Numbered from the stretch's first letter, positions 46,919-58,300 are shown. The stretch: 64,000 nucleotides of DNA from Megaustenia siamemsis (GCA_032433765.1 JAVIAB010000102.1:8623521-8687520), one strand, 5' to 3'. Numbers and translations: made by a program. Notes: generated by a model from the sequence alone, not told the origin.

Positions 46919-47489
46919 TGTGGTTTTACTAACTACAGGTCATGTGGCTTCTGTTGGATTGGAAATAACTTACCACCACTGTGTCTATATGTTTGGAATT
47001 GGAGTCATCAATGAGGGCCTAACATCATCAAGTGCTATGACGATCATCATTTTCGGGAGGACGTGATCTCCCATGGTATATGGTGGATAGGCGGCAGGAA
47101 CCATTGAAGGCTACGTCTGAAAAGTGTTCCTTCTTGCAGTTTCCTCATATTCCAAGACCGGCTTGTTGCAGGAGCTACTGAGTTAAGTGCTCTGTGCACA
47201 CCGTGAGCTGTGTGTCTCATCCGTTTTGATTCTGCTTCGATATCCCGCTTGTTTACGATGAATGATGATATCGTATGACAGGGAACAGTTGGCTGTGTTC
47301 ACTTTCTGCGCGGTTTCGCCTTATGTCTTTTGGCGTGTGCTGAGACTGCTACGATGGGGACTACAGTTACTTTTCTTTGTTTGGGAGATGAGTTAGTAAT
47401 TCGGATGATTCCACTGGCACGGGCGGTTGAGCAATTATGGATTTTAATTCGTTTGCTGTGATACCGAGACCTTCCATAACCAATAACCA
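46919..47489. mobile_element. Unidentified 571-bp insertion with 12-bp target-site duplication
   Basis: ATTAATAATGAC occurs at 46907-46918 and 47490-47501. The duplicated locus at 24460-24495 lacks everything between. The insert is richer in G+C than its surroundings. It has no clear terminal inverted repeats, tRNA boxes or RT motif, and its only open frame is a 63-codon minus-strand one from TTG (47490-47299) with no recognised domain. A 12-bp duplication fits target-primed LINE/SINE integration better than LTR (4-6 bp) or common MITE (2-9 bp) insertion, but no A-tail is clear. Confidence 0.7.
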
Positions 47490-47501
47490 ATTAATAATGA
47501 C

Positions 47502-48062
47502 AACTTTGCAGTAATAATCAACAACACAAAAATGTTGTGGCCACAAACTATATCTTTCCTCATTGGTTAAATCAAATGAGAGAGGAAAGAACTACCCTGC
47601 AACTTTGTGCCTCAGCTCTGTTCTGTTCTTCTTCACCTGTATTTTACAGTTTTGATGGTAAAGAGTGTTCTTGACACGGGTCTGTAGTTTGCTTCATTTA
47701 TAATAAGTAGTACGTTTCTTCTGCCTCTTCTTTCCTTCCTTATTTACTTTTCACATCTAGGTGAGAAATAGTTTACAGAGTTTTGCTCTTTGATTTCCTC
47801 TTCTGCTTTCACATTTCTTTTTAGTATTCTGTCTATCCAACATATTTGAGTGGTATCCTCTTGGTTTTTTTTGTTTTATAGCATTTGTTAATAACTGTAT
47901 CGATTGTCTTTGGTTGTTTCTGTCTTGATTCATGGCCTATTGAATTCATTGTTTAATTATATATTCTTCTTTGGAGGTGTTCCCAAATCTAGTTCTTAGT
48001 TCTTTACTTCTGATTTTGTCTGTCAAGCTGGCTCCCATGATTTATCTGACACATTTCACTTC
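47502..48062 (+). repeat. Duplicated flank, copy 2
   Basis: Counterpart of 24483-24823 and 25481-25530. It keeps an internal ~200 bp (about 47735-47945, TTCCTTCCTTATTTACTTTT onwards) absent from copy 1. Around 48040 (GGCTCCCATGATTTATCTGA) it is uninterrupted where copy 1 carries LINE-C. Confidence 0.8.
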
Positions 48063-48074
48063 TGTGGCATTTAA

Positions 48075-49640
48075 CTTATTCTTCTTATACTACTTTTCAG
48101 CTCCCTGTGGAGCATAGGTCTTCAACAAACACTTTCCAAGACGTTCTGTTTCTTACCATTCGTTTAAGATCATTCCTAGTCTTCCCCAACATCTTCAACT
48201 CAGCTTCTATCTGTCTTCTCCAAGAATTCCTTGGTCTTTCTCTTTGTCTTTTTCCCTGGGGATTCCAAAAATGGGCCTGTTGTGTAATATTCTCAGCTGG
48301 CTTCCACAGTGTGTGTCCTATCCAACACCATCATCTTCGCTGTATCTCTTTATACATAGGTATTTGACTGGTACATTTTCATAATTCTATGTTAGTGATT
48401 TTGTCCTGCCATTTCCAATCTTTTATTCTTTGTAAGCATCCATTAATGAAAGTCTGTATCTTCATGATTGAAATTTTTGTGTTCTCCATGTTTCACAGTC
48501 TTATATTAAGACTAACTTAACAATGGAGTTGAACATTTTTATTTTAGTGTTTAACCTAATTTCTTTGGACTTCCATATGTTTCCCAGTGGAAGAAATGCT
48601 CCTCTTGCTTTTGATATCCTTATTTTGGTATCATTTTCTGTTCCTCCCTCTTTGTCTATATTACTGCCAAGATATAGGTAAGATTGTATGTTTAGTAGTG
48701 GTATTTCTCCTAATTTTATTTGGTTATTGTCAACTGCATTAATTCTCATAATTTTGTTCTTAACTCTATTTTCATTCCTATCTGTTGTGATCTCTCATCA
48801 AGTATACTCATTTTATCTTGCACTTGTTGATGGTTGTGTGACAAGAGCGCTATGTCATCAGCAAAGTCAAATTCATCAAGTAGCTTGGTCAGTGACCACT
48901 GGATTCCATTTCTGTTGTTTTGAGTTATTTTTATAATCCAATCTATGGCCAGTAGAAAGAGATATGGAGATAGAAGGCATCCCTACCGTACTCCTGTTTT
49001 TATTTCAAATGCTTTTGTAAGCTGCCCTTCATGCACCACTCTACATTTCATTTCTTCATACATTGTTGTTATCAGATTAATAAATTTTGTGGGGATTCCG
49101 TATTGACTCAGCAACTTCCAAAGCATTCTTCTGTCTAAACTATCAAATGCCTTTTCGTAATCTATGAATCCAATATAAAGTGGGGATTTTAGTTCTAAAC
49201 TATGTTCAACTATTATACGTAGAGTAGTTATTTGATCAGCACATGATCTGTACTTCCTAAAACCTGCTTGTTCATCTCTCAAATGTTTCTCTATGGCCTC
49301 ATTTAGTCTCTCCAGAATGATTCTGCTTAATATTTTTCCTGGCACTGATAGTAGCATAATTCCCCTATAATTTGTGCACTCATGTAAACTTTCTTTCTTT
49401 GGTTGTTTGATCATATAACCTTCTTTCCAGTCTTTAGGTATTTCTTCCCTCTCCCAAATTTTATCTAATAGATTACGTAACATCTTGGTAGAGGTGTTAA
49501 TATCTGCTTTGATGGCTTCCGAAGGAATTTCACCTGGTCCTGTGGCTTTACCATTTTTTAATAGCTTGATGGCTTTCATTATTTCTTCCTTGCTGTATAT
49601 TTGATTTTGTTCAATTCATTTTTCATGCCTTGACATGGGC
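48075..49640 (-). pseudogene. LINE-A copy (inverted)
   Basis: Minus-strand RT from 49579 down: MKAIKLLKNGKATGPGEIPS, KQPKKESLHECTNYRGIML, LRDEQAGFRKYRSCADQIT, FIDYEKAFDSLDRRMLW and FEIKTGVR. A frameshift follows, then DFADDIALLS (FADD complement at 48854-48865), SYLYLGSNIDKEGGTENDT and the 3' end at 48100-48085 (complement of GACCTATGCTCCACAGGGAG). Unlike the + copy at 31041 its 3' terminus is present only once. Roughly 1.5 kb survives; the endonuclease is absent. Confidence 0.9.
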
Positions 49641-50490
49641 AATCAATGAGGCCCACAATTCTTGTTCATTAATTTTATTGTTGAATAGCTTCCTTCATGC
49701 TACTATGATGTCACATTATATATGATTTTATTTATTTGTCATCCTATGCAATTTTTTGCAAAGAATTTTGTAAAAGGTTATCGAAACTTTTAGACATATT
49801 TAATTTTGAAAGTAAACAAAATCCGTGTATTTTTATCAAGTGCAAATATATAATTTAACAAAAGCAATTATTTGTTACTGACATCTGACAATCAGATAGC
49901 ACTCTTGTTAGATGTGATGTTCTGTATTGTTACTAATGCTTTCAGAAATAATCTGTTTCATTCATTTGTATTAACTATTGTTAATTTATTTCTTTTACAC
50001 AAGAGCATATATACAGGTACAAAGTAGGCCTACTTGTTAAAGGTGAAATTGGCACTTTTTACACAAAGAGCCCAGGTTTTGAGATTGGGTTCATCAGTTA
50101 TCTCAGCTGAGTAAAATAGATATGTGACCTGTAGAGAGGGAAGTAATGGCATAAAGAAGATATACAATGTGACCAAGAGAGCGATGCCCCTTTACTCCAC
50201 TCCTCAATGTTGGTAATGCTTGTGTTCACGTGATGACTAAAAGAGTATGCCTCTTCTTTATCCACCCTAAAAGGAAGTTAAGTGAGCGTGGTTGTGTTGT
50301 GATGTGGTTTACAGTAAAATTCTGATATTTCCACGTTTGGCTCAGCACTTCAGCACCTCATTTTTCAGTACTGGATTGTCTTCCCTAACAATTTGTCCAG
50401 ATTAGACTAGTTACTGGGTAAAGGCATCAAGATGCATAGAAATTTGAAGCTGCTGTAAAGCTGATTATAATAATGAAAATTTAAAAAAAA
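49641..50490. other. Unrecognised DNA
   Basis: No LINE, SINE or coding region is recognised. The part 50040-50330 is less AT-rich and could be old single-copy sequence. Nothing supports an exon. Confidence 0.35.
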
Positions 50491-50590
50491 GGAAAAAGTG
50501 GTATGGTAATAGCTTTACGTAGGTGAGAAACAAAACAAAAGTGGTATGGTAATAGCTTTACGTAGGTGAGAAACAAAACAAAAGTAGAAC
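50491..50590 (+). repeat. 43-bp direct repeat, inverted partner at 54850-54900
   Basis: GTGGTATGGTAATAGCTTTA plus CGTAGGTGAGAAACAAAAC occurs at 50498-50540 and 50541-50583. Its reverse complement, diverged, is at 54850-54898 (ACGTAAAGCTGTTACCATAC). There it ends the inverted Tx1-like element, so this is probably that element's 3' tail. Confidence 0.7.
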
Positions 50591-51110
50591 ATTTCAGCCA
50601 AGAAGGCCTTCAACTGGAACAATAAAGCTTTTAGTAAAGGCTGGCATAACCTTAAACAAAAATACATTTTCTTAAAATAAAAGATTACTTACTGACTTAT
50701 GCACATGCACCACCAAGAATTGTGAGGAGCTGCAATATTTTTGTCCTGAGTCTAAGTGTATTGTATTTGACAGTTATTAACCTTTACTGCTGCTAGGTTT
50801 TCTGTGACATTGTCTGTCTGTATGACTTTTGGTCTTCCTTGAGCCTTGAAACAAGTCTATCAACTCTTGCAGGTACACAGCAAGTTACTGGTTCAGTGGT
50901 TTAATGCATATAATCCAAAATTTGTTTGTGTCTCTATACATTTAGTACTAGTTGTAATTTCAAAAGTTCACCTTAATTTCACCATTTCTTATTCTGTATT
51001 TTACAGTAACCAGTAATGGTTGTGTCATTTCACATGTTGTGATCTTTCTCTCTAATATGCCTACCTTAAATATAGGACTATGTTTTACATAGTTGAATTA
51101 ATAGAGTACT
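50591..51110. other. Unrecognised AT-rich DNA
   Basis: No repeat unit, LINE motif or coding region is recognised. It grades into the 49-bp array near 51100, where the first diverged units (TTAATAGAGTACTTGCAACT) appear. Confidence 0.35.
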
Positions 51111-53190
51111 TGCAACTAAACTCGTGCTAAGTCAAATGTAAGACATTTATTACAGTGTTTGAAAAGCTAAATTTTAATTGAGGAAAACTTGATATATTTA
51201 AAACAGTTTTTGTAACTTAAACTTTAACCAATGGAAATGTAAAACAGTCATAGAGTACATCAAACTAAACTTTAATCTTTAGAAATGTAAGATAATTAAT
51301 GCAGCATTTCATCTAAACTTTAATCTTTGAAAATGTAAGACCATTAATACAGTACTTCAAACTAAATTTTTTAATCTTTGAAAATTTCAGACCATTAATA
51401 CAGTACTTCAAACTAAAATTTAATATTTGGAAAATTAAGAACCATTAATAAGTACTTGAAACTAAACTTTAATCTTTGGAAATGTAAGACCATTAATGCA
51501 GTACTTCAAACTAAACTTTAATCTTTGGAAATATAAGAACCATTAATAAAGTACTTGAAACTAAACTTTAATTTTTGAAAATTTATGACCATTAATACAG
51601 TACTTCAAACTAAACTTTTTAATCCTTGAAAATTTAACAGTGTTAATACATTACCTCAAACTATACTTTAATCATTGTAAATTTAAAAAAGTTAATACAG
51701 TACCTCAAACTAAATTTTAATCGTAAATTTAAAACAGTTAATACAGTACCTCAAACTAAACTTTAATCATTGTAAATTTAAGACAGTTAATACAGTACCT
51801 CAAACTAAACTTTAATCTTTGTAAATTTAAGACAGTTAATACAGTACTTCAAACTAAACTTTAATCGTTGTACATTTAAGACAGTTAATACAGTAACTCA
51901 AAATAAACTTTAATCATTGTAAATTTAAGACAATTAATACATTACCTCAAACTAAACTTTAATCTTTGTAAATTTAAGACAATTAATACATTACTTCAAA
52001 CTAAACTTTAATCATTGTAAATTTAAGACAGTTAATACATTACCTCAAACTAAACTTTAATGGTTGTAAATTTAAGACAATTAATACATTACCTCAAACT
52101 AAACTTTAATGGTTGTAAATTTAAGACAGTTAATACATTACCTCAAACTAAACTTTAATGGTTGTAAATTTAAGACCGTTAATACATTACCTCAAACTAA
52201 ACTTTAATGGTTGTAAATTTAAGACAGTTAATACATTACCTCAAACTAAACTTTAATCATTGTAAATTTAAGACAGTTAATACATTACCTCAAACTAAAC
52301 TTTAATGGTTGTAAATTTAAGACTGTTAATATAGTACCTCAAACTAAACTTTAATGGTTGTAAATTTAAGACAGTTAATACATTACCTCAAACTAAACTT
52401 TAATGGTTGTAAATTTAAGACAGTTAATACATTACCTCAAACTAAACTTTAATGGTTGTAAATTTAAGACAGTTAATACATTACCTCAAACTAAACTTTA
52501 ATGGTTGTAAATTTAAGACAATTAATACATTACCTCAAACTAAACTTTAATGGTTGTAAATTTAAGACAATTAATACATTACCTCAAACTAAACTTTAAT
52601 GGTTGTAAATTTAAGACAATTAATACATTACCTCAAACTAAACTTTAATGGTTGTAAATTTAAGACAATTAATACATTACCTCAAACTAAACTTTAATGG
52701 TTGTAAATTTAAGACAATTAATACATTACCTCAAACTAAACTTTAATGGTTGTAAATTTAAGACAATTAATACATTACCTCAAACTAAACTTTAATGGTT
52801 GTAAATTTAAGACAATTAATACATTACCTCAAACTAAACTTTAATGGTTGTAAATTTAAGACAGTTAATATTGTACCTCAAACTAAACTTTAATGGTTGT
52901 AAATTTAAGACAGTTAATACATTACCTCAAACTAAACTTTAATCATTGTAAATTTAAGACAGTTAATATAGTACCTCAAACTAAACTTTAATGGTTGTAA
53001 ATTTAAGACAGTTAATACATTACCTCAAACTAAACTTTAATGGTTGTAAATTTAAGACTGTTAATACAGTGCTTGCAACTAAAACTTTGACTGGATTGTA
53101 AATTTAAGACAGTTAATACATTACCACAAACTAAACTTTAATGGTTGTAAATTTAAGACTGTTAATATAGTGCTTGCAACTAAAACTTTG
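51111..53190 (+). repeat. 49-bp tandem array (~42 units)
   Basis: The unit is TTAATACATTACCTCAAACT, AAACTTTAATGGTTGTAAAT, TTAAGACAG. The left third is diverged (ATCTTTGGAAATG variants). Units from ~52020 to ~53050 are almost identical, so homogenisation is recent on the right. It is open in no useful frame and no gene is present. The word TTACCTCAAACT also occurs in the 133-bp satellite monomer. Confidence 0.93.
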
Positions 53191-53249
53191 ACAAAGGGGA
53201 ATTCATGTTAGTTAAAACATAATCCATATCAAACGTCAGCAAAGATCTG

Positions 53250-54300
53250 TATGATACTTTCTCTTGTACAGTTCACTCAGAGGCAGGACTTAGTGAATGG
53301 TTTCAGATTGATGAAAGGGTTGAAGCAAGAGTGTACTTCATCTCCCTTGTTTTATGGAACTGCCATCGACTTCATACAGCAGTGATGCTTTACAGGTTCC
53401 AAAGGCATTCAATAGTTACTTGAGTCTCATATAGAGGATCTTGACTTTGTAGACACAATAATTCTTATCAGTAGTTATGTGAAAACAGTGTAAGAAAAAA
53501 CAAATGTCCTATCATCAATTGGTAGCAGAATATTTACTGCTGCTTCACTCCCAAATTCGAGACCTGATCATCTACACTGATGGCTTGGTCACAAAAGATG
53601 TTCGGAGTGGTTGGTATTTTGTTGTGTAATCTAATGAAAGATGATAGATAAAGGTGCAGAAGCTCACGAGACCTCCAGCAAATTTATGGAGATTGTGGCT
53701 TGACGGGAGCTATCACTTAGCTGGTTAAGTGACCAACAATATATGTGGTCTTGACGGGAGCTATCACTTAGCTTGTTAAGTGACCAACAATATATGTGGT
53801 CTTGACGGGTGCTATCACTTAGCTTGTTAAGTGACCAACAATATATGTGGTCTTGACGGGAGCTATCACTTAGCTTGTTAAGTGACCAACAATATATGTG
53901 GTCTTGACGGGAGCTATCACTTAGCTTGTTAAGTGACCAACAATATATGTGGTCTTCATGATTGATTTGACTGACAAAGGATGTTTCGTCGGATTGACAA
54001 GAACACACTCCACAGGCAGTGGGTGCACCGACTCCACATGTCTCCTGTTATCAACTAAGCTTGGATATACTGCGATGGACACTCGGGTGTTCGTGGCAAT
54101 GAAATAACCGAGAAGGGGTCCAAGAAATATTACAAAATTGACAGGTATCACATAATGATGGCTGTAAAAGAACACCTGTCACAGGATGGCTACAAGAAAG
54201 CTGAGGATAACCCATGGGTCAAAAGAATGGTGGAACACGGCGTCATGAAGGACGAAAGCAGGAAGGAACCCAACACGGTCAATCAATACAGGACATGAAC
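53250..54300 (+). pseudogene. Degenerate LINE: RT scrap plus RNase H domain
   Basis: RT remnant at 53270-53500: GLKQECTSSPLFYGTAIDFI, then ESHIEDLDFVDTIILIS, a decayed RQGC...FADD region. From 53540: DLIIYTDGLVTKDVRSGWYF, an RNase H start, and STSS-like AHETSSKFMEIVA. After a 51-bp array comes IYCDGHSGVRGNEITEKGSK (~54055-54115), the RNase H C-terminal motif, followed by MMAVKEHLSQDGYKKAEDNP. Several frames and stops. The RNase H type differs from LINE-D (GHSGVRGN versus SHYNIHGN). Confidence 0.75.
53695..53955 (+). repeat. 51-bp tandem array inside the RNase H remnant (5 units)
   Basis: Five near-identical units GACGGGAGCTATCACTTAGC plus TTGTTAAGTGACCAACAATA plus TATGTGGTCTT. Each contains a CACTTA...TAAGTG inverted repeat with a 6-base loop. 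The length is divisible by 3, so the minus strand repeats DHIYCWSLNKLSDSSRQ. It lies between the N- and C-terminal parts of the RNase H domain. Confidence 0.9.
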
Positions 54301-54379
54301 CATCAGTGGATGAACGTTTCTATGGTTGCTGGAACGTGCGGGGGAGCAGATATGGGAATGCCCTGATTTCGGTGACGCC

Positions 54380-54800
54380 AGCTCGCACTAAAGACCACTT
54401 CATACGATACATCATCACCTACACACATACAAGAAACATACCTTCATCGATTCTGTCCTTGGATCAGGAAATGGCTTTTGACAGGGCGTCGTACACTCCT
54501 ACTTACAGAAAACGTTGCGCAACAGCAATATGGGAGACAACTTTCGACGATGCATCAACATCCTATACTCCAGATCTGAATGCCTTGTCCTTGTAAATCG
54601 CACATTCACGGATTCCTTCATACTAACCAGGTCCGTCAAACAAGGATGCCCTCTGACTCCGCTGCTCTATCTCATAGTCTTAGAGCCGCTAATAGAGAAG
54701 AAAAGACAACTCCATCATCTGTAAATTTATATATGGAGGACAACAAAAGCTCAAGCATACGCCGACAACACCATCTTCTTCCCCACCAGCGGGAATAAGC
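54380..54800 (+). pseudogene. Tx1/L1-like LINE RT fragment
   Basis: Successive frames give ARTKDHFIRYIITYTHTRNI, SSILSLDQEMAFDR (RT motif A region), NSNMGDNFRRCINILYSRSE, LVNRTFTDSFILTRSVKQGC and PLTPLLYLIVLEPLIE. The order and SLDQEKAFDR/LLYLIVLEPL style are typical of L1/Tx1-group RT. Frames shift near 54490 and 54710. No YADD-containing stretch is intact; an AYADNTIFFPT-like sequence lies near 54755-54785. Confidence 0.75.
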
Positions 54801-54849
54801 AAGTAAATTACCAAGTGAGATGTGTGTATATATCCTTATATATATATTT

Positions 54850-55270
54850 ACTTTTTTGTTTTGTTAATTACCACGTAAAGCTGTTACCATACCACTTTTT
54901 TCTTATTCTTTTTTTTTTTAAATTGTCCAAATTCTGTGAATGTATTGAGGATGCTGTCCATTGATCTAGTGTTTGGTGGAAAGAAGACAGCGATGTCAGC
55001 ACACTGACACACTAACAATTTCTGCTCTCCTTTCCCTGACATGAATGTGCCCTTTATGGAACTGTCTCGTCTGATACTCTCAAGGAACGGTTCTATGGTC
55101 AGCGCGTAAAGTAGAAGAGAGAGGGAACACCCCTGTCGAACCGATCTAGTTAGCCTGAATGTGAACGAATGGTTCACTAGGACTTTACTTTGAGGTCTAG
55201 AATAAAAGATGTGTATCCATTGTATGAAGCGTCCTCCTATGTTGCTGTTCAGTAGTGTTTTGTTGGGGTA
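54850..55270 (-). pseudogene. Tx1/L1-like LINE RT fragment (inverted)
   Basis: The minus strand encodes RFIQWIHIFYSRPQSKVLVN, FRLTRSVRQGCSLSLLLYA, TIEPFLESIRRDSS and CADIAVFFPP (a decayed YADD box, Asp-Asp replaced by Asp-Ile). It stops at FTEFGQF and jumps into an A-rich tail and the 43-bp tail sequence, so the 3' coding half is deleted. Same family as 54380-54800, facing it head to head. Confidence 0.8.
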
Positions 55271-55880
55271 GGACTGAGCTTCTCTGGAAGACTTTTTCTT
55301 GGTCGAGAGATAGAATGGAAGACTGGCTGTCTTTGTTATGAGTGTACTTTATAATGTCTCGTATAGAGTGTGTGTGCTGGTGAATGTTTCTGTCGAGAGA
55401 TAGAATGGAAGACTAGCTATCTTTGTCATGAGTGTACTTTATAATGTCTCGTATAGAGTGTGTGTGCTGGTGGATGTTTCTGTCGAGAGATAGAATGGAA
55501 GACTGGCTATCTTTGTCATGAGTGTACTTTATAATGTCTCGTGTAAAGTGTGTGTGCTGGTGGATGTTTCTGTCGAGAGATAGAATGGAAGACTGGCTAT
55601 CTTTGTCATGAGTTTACTTTATAATGTCTCGTATAGAGTGTGTGTGCTGGTGGATGTTTCTGTCGAGAGATAGGATGGAAGACTGGCTGTCTTTGTCATG
55701 AGTGTACTTTATAATGTCTCGTATAAAGTGTGTGTGCTGGTGGATGTTTCTGTCGAGAGATAGGATGGAAGACTGGCTATCTTTGTTATGAGTGTACTTT
55801 ATAATGTCTCGTATAGAGTGTGTGTGCTGGTGGATGTTTCTCTCTTGTACATTACACTGTTGGTCTTTATGAAGGAGTGT
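55271..55880 (-). repeat. 90-bp in-frame tandem duplication within Tx1-like RT
   Basis: GTCGAGAGATAGAATGGAAG recurs at 55302, 55392, 55482, 55572, 55662 and 55752, a 90-bp period. On the minus strand each unit encodes 30 residues: HSIRDIIKYTHNKDSQSS then ILSLDRNIHQHT. The single-copy equivalent in the + element (54400-54490) is IRYIITYTHTRN...SSILSLDQEMAFDR, so the array repeats the segment up to the RT SLDQ motif. Confidence 0.9.
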
Positions 55881-57015
55881 TATCATGAAAGGTTTGAGTT
55901 TGTTAATGCTTTAGTTAGAATGCTGTAGTTTGTGTTAAGTAGGGAAATGAGGGTGTAGTTTTTAAGAAGCTACTTGTCTGTGTTGTCTTTCCGGAGCAAT
56001 GTTATGTAAGACATTTTTAGGCCTGGAGTAAGTTATTTCTTTGTGAATGAGTCTGTGTACATTCTGAGAAGAAGAGAGCCTAAGAGAGGAAAGAAATGTT
56101 GCAAGAATTATATTGTGAGGCCGTCAGGCGCCAGAGATTTGTACTTCTGCACATCTTGTACTGCCTCTGTTTTGTCAGCTAGTGTGAGTTCTGCGTAATG
56201 TTTTTTCCCAGTCGGCGTCTGGTAGTTTCCTTGTGCACTGCATTAATTTGTCTCGAATGTGTGAATGTGAACAGGATTTTACGCTGCTTTCATTTTCATA
56301 TTAGCATTATTGTCTGCTTCTTTCTTAATAGTAGGATTTTTAACTGTATTTTATTTCATACTAGAATTTTAAACTGCATTTTTCTTCATGCTAGTATTTT
56401 AAATTGACTCTCTGGATATTCTAGGATTTTCAAAAGGTTAACTTTTGAAGCTAGAAATATAAACTCTCTCAACTCTCTCAACATTTTAATCACTGTCTAT
56501 TAATGCTAGAAATGTTAACTGCCTCTCTCACATTCTCTTTCTTCTATCTATATCTTAATGTTTAATATGTATAACTGCATCTCTCTTTTTCGCTCTTTCT
56601 CTATCTCTTAATGTTACACTTTTAAACTGGCACTCTCCCTCTCCAGTGACATGCATTATGTGCAATTGTCTATCTCCAACTCCTCTCCCTTTTTCTGTTA
56701 CAATTTTGAAATTTCAACTGCATAGTGTTTTCCTAGTTTTTTAAATAGCTCTATCTCTCTAACATTATCTCTTTCAGACTCTACAGTGAAGTGATGAGAC
56801 GGCATCAGCTAATGTTTACAAATTAACTTCTTTGGACCTGTGATCTATAAGAATGTTTAGAAACTATAAACAGCTGAATATCAGCTAAGAAATACAATGA
56901 TTCTTTGAAGAATATATATTTAAATGTTGCAAAATATTTACAGGCATGGTTCGTTCTAATATATCAAACTTAAATGCAAAAAAGTGTTCTACCATTGAAT
57001 TGTTGATGAAAATGT
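55881..57015. other. Spacer with CT-rich and ~30-bp degenerate repeats
   Basis: The part 56270-56420 has loose ~30-bp repeats (CTAGAATTTTAAACTGCATT). The part 56460-56780 is rich in CTCTC. The 29-bp stretch at 56273-56301 (ACAGGATTTTACGCTGCTTT...) reappears, with one change, at every later macrosatellite joint. The start up to ~56200 may be further Tx1-like remnant (GCCGTCAGGCGCCAGAG, complementary to an LAPDGLT-like motif). Confidence 0.45.
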
Positions 57016-57599
57016 TAATATAAACGTACATGCTTTAGAAATTAAAGGTTATCTTGCCTTTTTCTATAAGGGAAGCAACTCCTGTTAAATTAATAGTCTA
57101 ACGTCGATATATTGTAATTGTAAATTGTCAAAAGTTTTATTCATATGCATATTGTTTCCAAAAAAATGATTTTCTGATAAAATATGCACCGTCTTTAAAA
57201 ATTTCTATAAAAAATTGCAAATCATAAAGTATCAAATTTTTAAAAAATGTACCTTTCCTTAATTTGTGGTTTCAAATATTAATTAATTATAATTTCTCTC
57301 AAAAGTTAAAAGTTATCATTCCTTTACTAAAGGCAAAGTCAACTTCTGTTTTAAATAAGAAAACAAGGCTGTATAAAGTCCGATGCAGTGAATGCATTTT
57401 TGAAATTACGTGAAATTTTATATAAAGTTTGTGTTATTCATCTAGATACTACTGCTGTTGACTGGTTTGTATTAGGTAAAGAAGATGTTCACGCGATGAA
57501 GCTGTGTTTGCAGAATGTGATCAAATTATCCAGCACAGGCCTCACGATATTCTGAGACTTGTCTCTTACTATTATCGAAAAACCTCTGCATCTATCGGT

Positions 57600-58300
57600 C
57601 GCCTGAAGTATTGTCTATATCTGCAATGTCTTTTCCTGTATAAATGTTACCGTCTTTTGTCATTCTCGCAGTGGTGCATATAGTCTTGTCTATAGTGTTG
57701 TATCAATGGAATATGTGGACTTTCCTCAGTCTACTATATTCAGTGCATTCTTGAAATATGCGTCCCGCTGTCTGGGACGCCTGTCCACATGTACATGTAG
57801 TTGAGGTACTAATCTTGAATTTTGTAGACACGTGACATTGGAGTAAATTGTGTCCTGTTCTAATGCGTATAATGATAACTTGTTCCCATCTATTCATATA
57901 ATGAAATGCATCCTGATTTGGAGCATTTGATCTTCTGATTAATTTGATTATCTGTATCTTATGATGGTATGTAACCAGCGCATCTAGTTGTGTGCCTGTT
58001 GCAACTTCTTTTGAACGCTGATCTGCTCTCTAGTTTCCTGGTATTCCATAGTGAGATGGGATCCACTGCAGGGAATTTCTGTGGTGTTTGTAGAGTTCAG
58101 TCAATAAAGTTTGCAGATGTAGCAACTTTCTGGACTGCAGTGCCTGGAGCACTGATCTTGCATCTGTCAAAAACTCTACAGGCTGCGGGCTAAGATTACT
58201 GTTCAGCAGTTTTTCTATTGCCAACTTTATTGCTTGCATTTCTGCATCGTAATTGTGATAATATTTCAATGTTGCTATCTTTTCCATATCCCTAGTGTTA
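57600..58300 (-). pseudogene. RNase H and C-terminal end of an I-like LINE (macrosatellite unit 1)
   Basis: At 58287-58030 the minus strand encodes MEKIATLKYYHNYDAEMQAI, FLTDARSVLQALQSRK and SLQWIPSHYGIPGN, an RNase H domain with the E, D and SH motifs. A stop follows GN (TAG where E is expected). The reading continues through RADQRSKEVATGTQLDALV to 57897-57703 (RIRTGHNLLQCHVSTKFK, CTCGQASQTAGRIFQEC), the Cys-rich C-terminal block. It is related to LINE-D but diverged. RT is absent. The same stop-bearing fragment recurs in later units. Confidence 0.85.

Noticed and set aside
46919..47489. MITE or DNA transposon
   Set aside because: The ends lack convincing inverted repeats, and the 12-bp duplication is longer than usual for those classes.
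47299..47490. 63-codon basic minus-strand frame as a small protein
   Set aside because: It starts at TTG rather than ATG, has no recognised domain, and begins exactly at the insertion boundary.
58030..58287. Host RNase H gene
   Set aside because: The domain is fused to the Cys-rich C-terminal block of a LINE, carries a stop, and is repeated every ~1.52 kb.
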